DNA from: Mesostigma viride
Taxonomy: Eukaryota > Streptophyta > Mesostigmatophyceae > Mesostigmatales > Mesostigmataceae
Direction of reading: 5' to 3'
NCBI GenBank assembly: GCA_009746045.1
Contig: RPFO01000072.1
Span: 1,639,716 to 1,668,887 of the forward strand
Length of the DNA: 29,172 nucleotides
Below, piece by piece: positions 9,817 to 20,600 of this stretch. Made by a program: the position numbers and the translations under genes. Every line of letters starts with the position of its first letter. Within the stretch, counting starts at the first letter, position 1. The notes under the pieces are model-generated. The model did not search any database and was not told the DNA's origin. It was given only the letters and a program-made list of their open reading frames with translations.

Positions 9817-11770
9817 CCTAGTGTGGTCGGTGTGGATCACAAGGCGGTGGGGGTCGAGATCCCCCTGCTCACTAATGGCCACCGAAAACTGGGCCCCCAG
9901 AAGATGATGACGCCACGTGTGGCAGCTGTAGACTACAGCCAGGAGCTCCTGCTGATGCACTGGGTAATTCCGCTCCGCCGGAATCATTGTGCGTGAGATG
10001 TACTCGATGGGCTGAAGGCCCTTGCCTTGGTCCTGCAGGAGGACACCCCCGATGGCCACCTTACTGGCGTCCGTAGCCACGACGAAGGGAAGGGTCGGGT
10101 CCGGCAGGACGAGGACCGGCGCTGTGGTGAGGTGGCGCTTAAGTGCCTCGAAAGCCTGTTGGCACTGCTCAGCCCAAAGGAACTGAGTACCCTTCTTGAG
10201 AAGAGCGTTAATCGGGGCGGCGATGGTGGCAAACCGCGGAATGAACCGCCGGTAGTAGGAAGCCAGCCCCAGGAAACTGCGCACCCCTTTCACGTCCGTG
10301 GGGACCGGCCATTGCTGGACGGCCTCGATCTTCTCCGGGTCAGTCGCGATACCATCCGCAGACAGGGTATGGCCCAAAAAGGGCACACAGCGGCCGGCGC
10401 GCACCTTGGCCTTCCTCGCCGACAGGTGCTCGTCTTCCATGATCTGAAGTACTGCGTCAACATCCTCCAGGTGCTCCTCGAACGTCTTGGAGTACACCAG
10501 GATGTCGTCCAGGTACGCCAGCGCGCACGTGCGCTTGTAGGTCCAGGGTGGGCGCGCCCCCTTCTGCGGGTCCGTCAGATCCTTGGAGACCTGCGGCAGG
10601 TGGGCCGTGCCCATCACCGGGCGGAGGATGTCGTTCATCAGCATCTGGAAGGACGCAGGCGAGTTGCACAGCCCCATTGCCGCCACCCGAAACTGGTAGT
10701 GACCGAAGGGCGTGGCGAACGCTGTCTTGTGGCAGTCTTCGGGCGCGATGCGCAGCTGCCAAAACCCGTCCGCACAGTCGATGACGGTGAAACACGTAGC
10801 CCCTTGGACACGGTTGAAGATGTCGTCGATCCGCGGTAGAGGATACCGGGACTTGACCGGGTGATGGCGTTCAGCTTCCGGTAGTCAGTCACCAAACGCC
10901 ACTTGCCCCCTGGCTTGGGAACGAGCAGCACGCCCGCTGAAAAGGGGCTGTTGCTGGGTTCAATGAGCCCGGCGTCGAGCAGTGAAATGAGGATCTTCTT
11001 GAGCTCCACCAGCTCGACTGGGCCCATGCGGTACATAGGAGACGCTGTCGGTCCTGCGCCCTCCTGGACCTGGATTCGGTGTAGCACCGACCGGTTGGGA
11101 GGGAACTGGGGGTGCGATCCGCGAAGAGAGTAGCGCGCTTCTCCAGGACGGCGTTGAACCGCGCCAGCTCGTCCGGAGTGAAGCCGGCACCGATCTCGTT
11201 AAGCATGGTCTGGGTGCTGTCCAAGTCGATGCGGTACATCGCATACTCCTTACCCTTCCGGAGCTGGCGCGCCAACGTCTTGCTACTCATCAGGATCTGG
11301 GACGCTGGACGAGGCCCGTCCGCCGAGCGCTCGTGTGTAATGTTATGGACCTCAGCGGCCTGTGCCCTGTACTCGCTGTCGGGGCACCAGAAGGAACCGT
11401 CCGGGAACCAAACTACCCGTCGGCGCACACTGATGTCCCCATCCTGCTTGTCCAACCAGTCCACCCCAATGATGATGTCGGCAGCACCCAGCGGCGCAAT
11501 AGTCGCCACCAGGTCCACCGGCGTGCCCTGCAGCACCCCCTTGATGTCGGCGAGGCCTGGCGATTGGTGTCGCCGGCCATCCGAATACGTGACATACACT
11601 GCCGTGGTGTGGGGTCGCGGGACCAGGCCCAGCCGGCGCACCAGGGCCTCGTTGATGAAGGACGTGGAGGCACCGGTGTCGACCAGGAACTTCACGTCCA
11701 TGACCGTTTTCTCCTTCAAATACGGATCAAGGACGGTGGGAGGAACCAGTAACCCTCCACTGAAAAGAAA
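9817..11770 (-). pseudogene. pol: Ty3/gypsy pol remnant: protease, RT, RNase H
   Basis: Read on the minus strand. Aspartic protease with VDTGAS at about 11683-11666 and a second conserved IIGVDWL; linker; reverse transcriptase with LVPKPGGKWRLVTDYRKLNAIT, then YPLPRIDDIF and YLDD at 10515-10504; RNase H with TDAS, the RNY...ELLAVV stretch and TDH, after which the frame stops. The protease-RT-RNase H order without an intervening integrase identifies Ty3/gypsy. Integrase and the 3' end are missing, cut at the GTTAC array. The frame shifts near 11755-11765, 11095-11115 and 10857-10862, each equal to one missing base. Between MNDIL and YLDD there are 36 residues, clearly more than the usual ten or so. 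No LTR was found. Confidence 0.9.
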
Positions 11771-12206
11771 CAAATGGCGCGAGCCTCCTTGCGCCGCGCG
11801 CGCCGCCGGTTGGGTGGGGCGTCTGAAGCCACGTTATTGACGTCTACCTCTATTCTAATTGACTCCGCGTCAGGGCTACTATCTGATTTCTCTACCCTAT
11901 CCTCTCCCCCAGGGCCCAAGCCCATGGGCAAGGCTACTACTCCCGAGGAGCGGTGGGACGGGAGGCCGCCTCGCCCGACCGCCCGCCCTCTTCCCCCCCC
12001 TCCTCCTCTTCGTCAGCCTCCTCCTCGTCGTCATACTCGTAGCCGGCCACAGCGTACGTCTGGCTGGCCGGAAGAGGAGGACTGTCGCCGCGCCTCAATC
12101 TCGTTAACCGCACGTAGCACGCCCTTGGTAGAGCTGGTCGCGGGCGGTCGCGGCTGCTGATACTGAGTCGGGACCTGTCTGGCATGCTGCAGACGAGCCG
12201 CACCAC
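11771..12206 (-). pseudogene. Possible gypsy gag-pol linker, degraded
   Basis: The minus strand upstream of the protease keeps open coding-like sequence in pieces: a stretch with YAVAGYEYDDEEEADEEEEG (about 12056-11997) and then one with RRRARRKEARAICFF leading into the protease frame. An acidic run like this also precedes the zinc knuckle in the gag at 15447-16997. No zinc knuckle is visible here, so assignment to gag or linker is a guess based on position and composition. Confidence 0.4.
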
Positions 12207-14263
12207 ATCACCTAAAAACGGCCTTTTTTGTTACATGGGGTCATATCTCCCACACATATAGTCAGATCGGGGTGCCTTTCTGGACTTAAGGTCCCCCTAG
12301 GACCCTGTTCACATCACATAAATTGGGGGGCCAACTGACCTATTTTTAGCATCAAACCGTGACGTGGAAAAGTGCAAAAAACGATGTTTTCCAGGCATAA
12401 GGAGGCATAGCAGCCACACACAAGTAGTAAATGTAGTCCAATTCAGCTGGAAATGGTCATGCTTATTAATTTATATCCAAAGACAAAAACCGCCCTTAAG
12501 TATGCAATGTAGGACCAAACTATGTGCTATAATTCTGGCATACATGAGCCAAAACACCGTTTTAGTGCATTATTTTCAAACTTATGAAGCCCCTGCCAGC
12601 ACATATGCGGCCCAATCATGCCAGAATTCGTCACATTAATAGCACAATACTTGAATTTACACTAGAACACAAGTTGGACATATTAGGACCACTGCCGGCC
12701 CACTAAAAGTGACGGATGCAAGCAGAAATAGAGCGATTTTTGCAAAAATACTCCATATTCTGCGCCATTGTCTTGGAAAACTTTGCATTCTTCACTCAAT
12801 TATCGTCATGGCTGTCATGGGATTCATATACATGCCACTGGGGCTGGATACATTAGCCAACACAGACTAAAAAAGCGATCATCAAGGGATAAAATCACCA
12901 TCAATCACAGTAGATGCTGGCATTCGGAACAAGCACCATAGTGCCTACAAGCCTCAAGAAGGGGAGCTTGGCTGACCAGTCGTGCCTGTCGGCTGACCAG
13001 TCTCTTTTCTAAACGGGCCCCGCTCGGCAGCACACACAATCTCCTTTGCAGTACTTGGCCCACTCTGCTGGGCACCCCTGCTGTGCGTGTCTTATAGCAG
13101 CTAATCCAAATATATATCTGCCAGGTGCCTCTCTGCTACATGGAAATACAAAGCGCAATCAAGGACAGCAGTGGCTTGGGCTGCTATTCAATTGAGCTCA
13201 GCACCTAGCTGCTGTACAACATAATTCTGCATCAGTGCCTGTCCTAATTGCGCCCCCCCGCCCCCTTGCCATCATCGTCATGCTCATCATATAGTCTTTG
13301 GAACGTGCACTGAACTCCAACCCTTGGACAGTCCATAGGTCATTAAGAATCTGTGCATGTAATGCTAGCTCTTCTCAGTTGAACTCATCTACCACCCTCT
13401 CATGGTCGTGTCATCTCTCATGTAATCCACCTAGGTTTATCGTGGCCACTGATCTTTCAGCCCCTCCTGACATCAAAATCTGGGCAAACACACTGTTGAC
13501 ATCGCCCTTCCGTTTTATAGCCTGCATGGCTCCTCATGTTTACCTTTATCTCATCCCTCAACACACCTATAACTGTCTATTCATCCCCCTTGCATAGGCG
13601 GTGCATAACTGCGGCATGATGGGGGCTTGCAAAAAATAGGTGTAAAATGCATGGGATGGCACGGGGAGGCTCACACTCATCGGTTTACAATCACACTCAT
13701 GTGCTAACAGTGTCCCTCTCTGCTTTTGACACTGCATGCACATGCGTTTCCTACCGGCTATATCAAGCCTTTAGTGTGGTTTGGTGCATCAAGAGAAATG
13801 GCAGGTCAGCTGAGTGCATCAGACCACATTTGTGTTAAGTGTACGCTTGCAACGCTGTTTGCCCACCGCATGGAGCTCCCCTTTCGGACAGTGGCGCAAG
13901 TAGCACTTACACCTTACTCCCAGCCGCTCACCCTGCCCATGCTAGCAACAAGAACAAATGCATGGTCCCCATCCCAACGTAAGGTGCATCACATGGATGG
14001 CCCTGCCATCACCTAGCAGTGTGCCACCCCTCTCCACCTCAACCTACTCTGAAATGCCAGGGCCCCAACAAACCTTTCAAGACATGGCACTCCTCAAAGA
14101 AGGCAACCCCTCAAAGAAGGCGAGGCAGTTTAGGTCTAGGGGGGCTTTGGGTAAGTTAAAAGATGATAGAGTTCACTAACACAGGCCACGGCAACGACAA
14201 CCTGCCTCACCCGCTGCATCCATACATCACAAGCCATAAAACTGCACAGCCTCGCATGATTGC
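12207..14263. other. About 2 kb without a supported gene
   Basis: Mixed-composition sequence with many stops in all frames. Open frames near 12364-12639, 13298-13597, 13647-14016 and 13958-14179 have no recognisable motif and look random. Minor repeats only: GGCTGACCAGTC twice at about 12970-13002, and CTCAAAGAAGGC twice at about 14092-14120. Confidence 0.5.
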
Positions 14264-14402
14264 CTAAGGGTCACGTGATCCAAGGTGCCCTTCAGGCTCA
14301 CCCCAGCACACCGGCCCATCCTCACCACCCCACTGGTCATAGTCATCTACAGTGGCATCAAACTCCTCTAGGACAGAGTGCAGTAAAGGCAACATAGACG
14401 TC
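14264..14402 (-). CDS. Possible 3'-terminal exon, unknown protein
   Basis: On the minus strand an acceptor-like TTCAATTGTGTCAG precedes 46 codons, stop included, that read as plausible protein: a Leu/Glu part (MLPLLHSVLEEFDATVDDYD) then QWGGEDGPVCWGEPEGHLGS and a TAG at 14266-14264. Composition is acidic and codon-like, unlike its surroundings. No family is recognised. The link to upstream exons is unproven. Confidence 0.28.
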
Positions 14403-15446
14403 CTGACACAATTGAATAAGAACGTGGCTGCTACCTACTGCCCTTAATAAAAAATGTCCATGGCTTGCACAAATACGCATTCAATTCTTCAAGCAAGCAT
14501 GCTAACACCTTCACAGCACATCCCAAGGTTTATATCCATCGAGCTTTGTCAACAAGCATGACTTCCTGATGCAAACTTAGCTGTCAAGCTAGGAGGAGGA
14601 CAGCTAGGTAAAGAGGTGAGATAGACCCCCCCACAGCACCTTCCTGCACCAAAACCATGACAATATCATCCAGAGCTTGCTAAATACGTACAGCTAGCCG
14701 GTAGCGGGCGACCTTGCAGTCCAGGTTCAGCGCGAACATCTCGTGTCAGCACCCGGCGGAGATGGCGGACGCGAACCCACAATGCTATAAAAGCGAGTCA
14801 TAAGACTATTTCGGGGAGCGGTGAACGGCTTGGAACACCGAAGGTATGCCGCGACAAAAGCCTGAAGTTTTTCTCGGAAATACACGCCTGGATGTGGATT
14901 AGGGCACCGTTGTCGTGCTTGTGCTTGCGTTGCGAGCAGGCAACCAGTGTTTCTTGCAGTGTCGAGCAGTAACAGATGGTGGCGCGAGAGCAATATGTGA
15001 CTTTTAAATCATGGCTACACAGCTTACACCTCCGCAGGCATGTTGGAACAAGCCCCGCCATGCCGTGAGCCGAAAAAAAGGAAGAAACGCATCAAGCAAG
15101 GACGGTCGTAAACGTCACTGAAAACAGCAAAATCTGACCTGCCGGCAGGTAATGCGACAGCCTGGAAAATGTGATTCATTTCTCGAAAAACTGATTAGCG
15201 CTCGTGAAAGTAGACTTGAAGCCCATTCGGATTCCACCTTTTGGGAATTGTGAGCTTCCAACAAAAAAGTTTCCCCCACAATTAATAAACATGCATTTTC
15301 GCTGCCAATTCCAGATCTGGCCGACACAAAAAATCAGCGTCTCAGTTTGCGAATTATTTTGACGCATGAACATACGCGAATAATATCTACCATGCATCAT
15401 CGCAAAGCAGGAGAGTTTACGCGTCGTTTGCATCCATCGCAGCGAC
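14403..15446. other. About 1 kb between the exon candidate and gypsy gag
   Basis: Contains one further exon candidate on the minus strand: ATG at 14739, sixteen codons (MFALNLDCKVARYRLA), then a strong donor GTACGT at 14691. On the plus strand TATAAAA lies at about 14786. Nothing else is recognisable; open frames at 14727-15061 and 15115-15457 on the minus strand carry no motif. Confidence 0.3.
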
Positions 15447-16997
15447 TTAACATGCATAATTGACTTTTGACTGATATTCCGGCGGACATAGGGTCGACAG
15501 CCATGCGAGGTGGAATTTTTCTGGTCCCGTCGTCCTCAACGCGACGCGTTCGCGCCAAAATTCCCAGGATCTCATGTAACCGGACGGACCGATTTTAGGT
15601 GATGTGCGCTCACCCGCGTTGCGGGGTCGGTCCCGGGGCCCGGAGGAGTCGGGGCGGCTGCCGAAGGCTGGTCCAGAGAAGCGAACGCTGGGTTCCATAT
15701 CCCCTGCACCACGACTGGCGTGCTTGCTCCGGAGCTTGGGGCAGTCGCGCTTGAGGTGTCCCACCTCGCTGCACATGAAGCACCGCGCCTTACTAGCGTC
15801 GATCGCGTTGACACCCTGGTCAGTGTAGCCATCATCAGGGTCGTCGAGGTACTCCTCCTCCTCCTCGCCGGCGAGCTCGGTGGAGTACATCTGGTTCACC
15901 CGTCGCGGGGGAGCTGGCCTGAAGAAACGGCGCACCGAGGGGGCGCGCCCGCGAGACACCACGTCGGCCACCTGCAGAAGGTATCTCTGGATATTCAGGA
16001 TGTCCCACTCCTTCCAGGGGACCTCAGCTTAGTGTTTGAATACCTCGTCCTGCAGCTCGGGGCTGAGCGCCTCGATGAATCTGATCTTGTACTCGTACCA
16101 GGTCATGTCGGTTAGATAAGCGGCGCTGGACTCAAACTTGGACAGAAACTCGCGATATGGGGTGGTCCCCTGGCGCAGCTTGCCGAAAGCGATCCGCTCG
16201 TGGAGCTCCGCGTCGGGGGGTATCAGCTTGCGGCGCACCCGGTCCATCAGCTCCTCCACGGTTTGCGGGTATGACTGGGATGCGATGCTCTCACAGTTCA
16301 AGATGCTCACCACCGAGGGGTCCATGCAGGTGTTGACCACATGTGGGATCAAATCACAGGTGGCCAGTTCCCAGCTGTTGTGATTGCACCAAACGGTATA
16401 CTGCTGTTGCCACATGCGTCCCCATTCGTCGACCTCTCGCGGTTTCATATCCGCGTGCAGCTTGGGTACATTCTTGAAGGTAGGCATCGGTGGGGCCTTT
16501 ATCGTGTTAAGCTTAGGCCCACCGACCTCTCTGTAGGAGATGGAGCCGAATGCTGGAGGCTGCGATCGCGGGAGAGATCCGGATCTGTCCGGTGTGCCGT
16601 GTGTCCGGCGCACCTGTACCGACGAGGGGTGTTCGTACCCCGGGTCATCCAGTGCCACCCTGCTGAAATTCAGGTTACCGACGGCCGCGGGCGAAGGGAC
16701 CACGCTACTGTCAAACGCCCGTAGACGCTGCGGCTGGGGTACCGGACGCTGGACGGGCGTATGAGTCTCCTCGCCTCGGGCAGTGACACTGCTTCTGTCA
16801 TCCCCTGGCCTGGCCCAAGGTCTATGAGTACCAACAGGCGGGCCCTGAGTAGCTGGACCCTCGTCAACCTCGCCCATCCCTTCCAGATCGTCGAACTCGC
16901 CATCTGCCCCTGGAATCTCACCATCTTCATCCGAAGTCCATAGCGCCGTGGGCAGCAGGGAAGTACTGCCGAAGGACACTCTGGGCGTCCCCAACAT
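15447..16997 (-). pseudogene. gag: Ty3/gypsy-type Gag with one in-frame stop
   Basis: A single minus-strand frame from ATG 16997 to TAA 15449-15447, interrupted only by a TAA at 16031-16029. First third: low-complexity, acidic and Pro-rich. Middle (about 16530-16032): a retrotransposon gag capsid-like helical domain with MPTFKNVPKLHADMKPREVD, WCNHNSW and FLSKFESSAAYLTDMTWYEY. After the stop the same frame continues sensibly (AEVPWKEWDIL), an acidic run follows, then a CCHC knuckle C-x2-C-x4-H-x4-C (CFMCSEVGHLKRDC). No protease follows. It may belong with the pol remnant at 9817-11770, which has the same strand and the right order, separated by about 3 kb, or to another element. Readthrough of the TAA is possible but unsupported. 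Confidence 0.8.
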
Positions 16998-17638
16998 CTA
17001 CTGCTCCAATTTTGGTACTTTTGAAATTCCATGCCTGGAGCGCAAAGTTTGCAATATATGTGCCGTTTGTAGCTCTAGCTCTATAATAACCTGACCAACC
17101 CCGCATTCCTCAAAGTACTTAGCACTTGTTGCCTATTCTCATTATGCGAATCACATGATTAGGATGTGCTTCATGATTGCTATTGCTCGAGATTCAATTA
17201 AGAATGATTGACATCAATAAATGATGAACCAAATAAACCAAATTAGGCCACTTGACAAGTTCATGATCCATTTAAATTGTACAATTAAGCGATTAATTAA
17301 TTCATAAATCATACATTACATGGGATACCCCCGTCGACGAGCTAGTGGTACGTACAATGAAACATTTGAGTTTGTAACATGTCTCCATGGATATATACAT
17401 GTATGCTGGACCTCGCGCATCTCAGCCCTCTAAGAAATGTTATTTGAACTCAGGTCTAGATCTAAATATATACATGATCTGGATAATATTATACACTTCC
17501 TTAAAAGAGCATGAATCGAGCTTTACAATTCAGGACAAGGAACTCGTTTGCAAATCACGGCTGAAAGGCAAGTGCTCACAACGAAGCACGTGCTCTCAAG
17601 GCTGTCCACCTCGTCCAACCAAGCCCGGGCGAGCTGGC
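16998..17638. other. AT-rich spacer, no supported gene
   Basis: Separates the gag ATG from the stop of the next minus-strand gene. I looked for an LTR, a primer-binding site and long direct repeats upstream of gag and saw none. The open frame at 17387-17980 on the plus strand overlaps the terminal exon of the minus gene and has no motif. Confidence 0.5.
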
Positions 17639-20600
17639 CTACTCAACAGGTCTCTTCTTGGCCAAGTTCGTGAGCCGTTTCTCGACGTCTGTCGGAATGG
17701 TCAAGATGGCCTGGCGATTGTTAGCTGGGTTGACAACAATGGTGTGTTCGAACCCCGCGTCCATGCACAGGTAGCAATTGACCAAGTTTGGCTGTTCAGC
17801 TTGCGCATCGGCGTCCATTTTGAACATCGTCGCCATACCCGGAAATCTGTCCCAGTAGCGCACCCCCACCACCCATTGTCCCTTACGGAACAACTCCCTA
17901 TCGACCTTGCCGTTTCTGTCGGCCACTCGCCTCACGAAAGTAGCGGCCACCTGATAAGGCTCCTGCAAGACTTCCGCTAGCCAATATGGATGATCTGGAT
18001 CGTGGGACTCATCACCAGAGTAGGACTCGACGGCAAAAATGTCTCGCAGCTTCAGTCTCCTTCCCATCATCGTCCTCTCTGCCTGTAGTCTGTTCAGTCG
18101 CGTCCCTGCGTGCCCCCCTTGTCCGTTTGGGTTCCTTTGCACTGGCTCCCCCAGTTTGTGGAGCTTCATCCGAGCACCTCCCACATTCCAGCCGTCCATG
18201 TCGGTCCACTCCTTTCGACAATCCCACCACCTTTCCTCGGCGCACGCACCGCCACAATAGCAGGAATACTGGCGCAGCATTAAGCGCGTCACATTCGACT
18301 TGTCCATGCGCCACCAGTGCGCCTTCTTCACTCCTTTGATTTCGCCGCGCCCTGGGCTGTAAGGAAGCACCTGCGCGTCGAAGACAAGATTTGCACAAGG
18401 GAAAGTTGAAGTTACGAGACCATCGAGCTAGTTGTGTTTTATTAAGCACTCCTGATCGCCAGGACTCCAAGAACGCCCTAGAAACGACGGCCGGCGTAAC
18501 TATTCCCTGAACGAGGACTGTACACTTAATTACCTCGGGGAACTCGAAGAAGTTACGCCTGGTCGTTGTGGTCCCGCCCACCGCCCCCGACGCCAGATTC
18601 TCCACCAACTGGGCGGCCGTCTGTTTGTCCTGGTTCTCTTCCCTGATGTGCCACCTCCTCAACATGCACTTCACAGTCCCACCAGCTCCATCCACCTCCC
18701 CCTTTCCGTGCTGCTCCCCAAAGTAATTCCACTCAAATGACTCCAGGTGCGGATCCTCCGTCAGCAGCCGGGCCACTTCCGCGATCACATTCCTTGACTT
18801 GAACTGCATGGAGCAATTGTCCGACCACCCAATGAAGCGCTTCACCTCTACCCCTTCTGACCGTAGTGTCGCCAGGATTTTGAGGATAGCAAAACGGAGG
18901 GCCCGCCCGTCCCTTTTCATTCCGCCCTGTCCGATGAAGTGAAACTCCCTTCTCACGACCTTTCCCGACGCTGGATCCAAGTAGCGCACGATCCAGGGCA
19001 TAAGGACGAATGTGACTGGATGCCAATACTGTGCTTGGAGATTGTGATAGGTGTAAGACTGGTAGTTCTCGGCGTAATCTGTGTGGCATACAAGGTCCCC
19101 CACCCGCATCCTTGAGAGACATTCCTTGGAGGCGTCCGCTTGCCACCACGCGTTGAAGCAATGCTGGATGAAGTCCGGCCACTTGTCCACAATTGCCTCC
19201 TTTAGCTCCGTTGGTGTGGACTTGACGTCGACTTGCGTCAATCGCTGCCCACCAGCCTTTGCGATCTCGTCACAGTCGTCCTGCATATGCGCAGTGTGCA
19301 CATACAGAAAAGACATCAACTTCGACCCACCAATGACCTGTAGAAAGAAAAAAGACAGGACCTCAGGAAAAATTGAAAAAGAAACGCCTTGGGGCGCAAC
19401 CACTCCACTAAAAATTACCTCTGGCCCAAGAACTTCAGGAAACATTGCAAAAGAAACGCCTTGGGGCGCAACCACTCCACTAAAAATTACCTCTGGCCCA
19501 AGAACCGCACCCGGCGGCACATCCTGCATCTCGTATCTGGTCCATGAAATCAGGTGGTTGGAAGCCTCCTCCCGTTCGCATAACATGAAGTTCCGAATTC
19601 CACACTTGGGAGCCAGGCAAGTGCCCAACACACAAGCCTTACGCCGGATCGAGCAAACCCCCAACTCCTCGCCCAGGTCATGATCGGGCACCCCTTCCTC
19701 GTCGTCCAGCACCCTCCCATGCATGGGCAGATCCTCAAGTTCGCCCTGAAAAGGCTGAACCTGCGGCCGCGACGACCCCACAGACGACCTCGAACCTCCC
19801 CCCTCCCTCATCCCCTCCACCTCACAAGTAAACTTGTTCACCCACTCTGTCGTGTGAGTGGCTTTGAAAATGGAACATGTGGGCACGGACGACCCCACGT
19901 CGAGCTGGCTACCATGATCGCACGCGTGGCATTCAGGTCCGCACTCGCATCTGGCATGAAAAGTTGCACGAAATTTGGCCAACCCCCCAACCATGGACTG
20001 CATGGTAGTGTGGTGCTGGCATGCGCACAAGTTCCGCATTTTCCACCGCCCCTTGACGCATGCGGGCATATGCTTGCAAAAAGTAGTGTATCCCACATGA
20101 ACTGTGCTCTTCTGATTCGTGCGTAGCATTGACATCCCTGCCTCCGTCTCCAAAATCACCTGATTTCCCCCCCTCACACCCTCCTCTCCCTCCCCCCCCC
20201 CCCTCCCTACTGTCCATCCGCCGCGGTGGCTTCAACTCCGGATGGCGGGAAATGAACACTTCGTAAATCTTCGACTTGGAGACAGTATAGTAGCGCGCAC
20301 CCTCCGAAAACGCTAGTGTATGTTTGTAATCCTTTCTGGTCCATTCACAATGAACATCCTTCATGTTCGGAGACGCCCGCGTCAAGTTATCATCCCTCCA
20401 GCACGCTTGTATCAGGGCAATGACTTCCGTCGGAAGCTCGTCTTTCCTCCTCCTCCTCTCTGGCGCACTCATCAAAAGGTCGTCCTCCCCTTCTTCCATT
20501 CCATCCCTGTGACCCCGAACAGTTGCGACAAAGCGCCTGTCAATCCCGAACGCGCGCTCCACAATCCTGTCCGGGACGCCCTCCATTGCCTTCGTAACAA

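Noticed and set aside
10027-10839. 270-codon plus-strand frame and other frames opposite the gypsy and HGKG genes
   Set aside because: Antisense shadows of recognisable minus-strand domains.
14740-14800. Start of a solo LTR (TGTCAGCACCC followed by TATAAAAG)
   Set aside because: No matching second copy, no CA end or target duplication could be found, and the TATA box is too close to the supposed LTR start.
16029-16031. Programmed stop-codon readthrough in gypsy gag
   Set aside because: The stop lies inside gag before the zinc knuckle, not at a gag/pol boundary; a simple mutation is more likely.
18371-18533. Intron 3 as coding sequence with a frameshift
   Set aside because: That would need one inserted base, opposite to every other shift here, while GAG/GTAATT and GCAG/GTG give a clean phase-0 splice.
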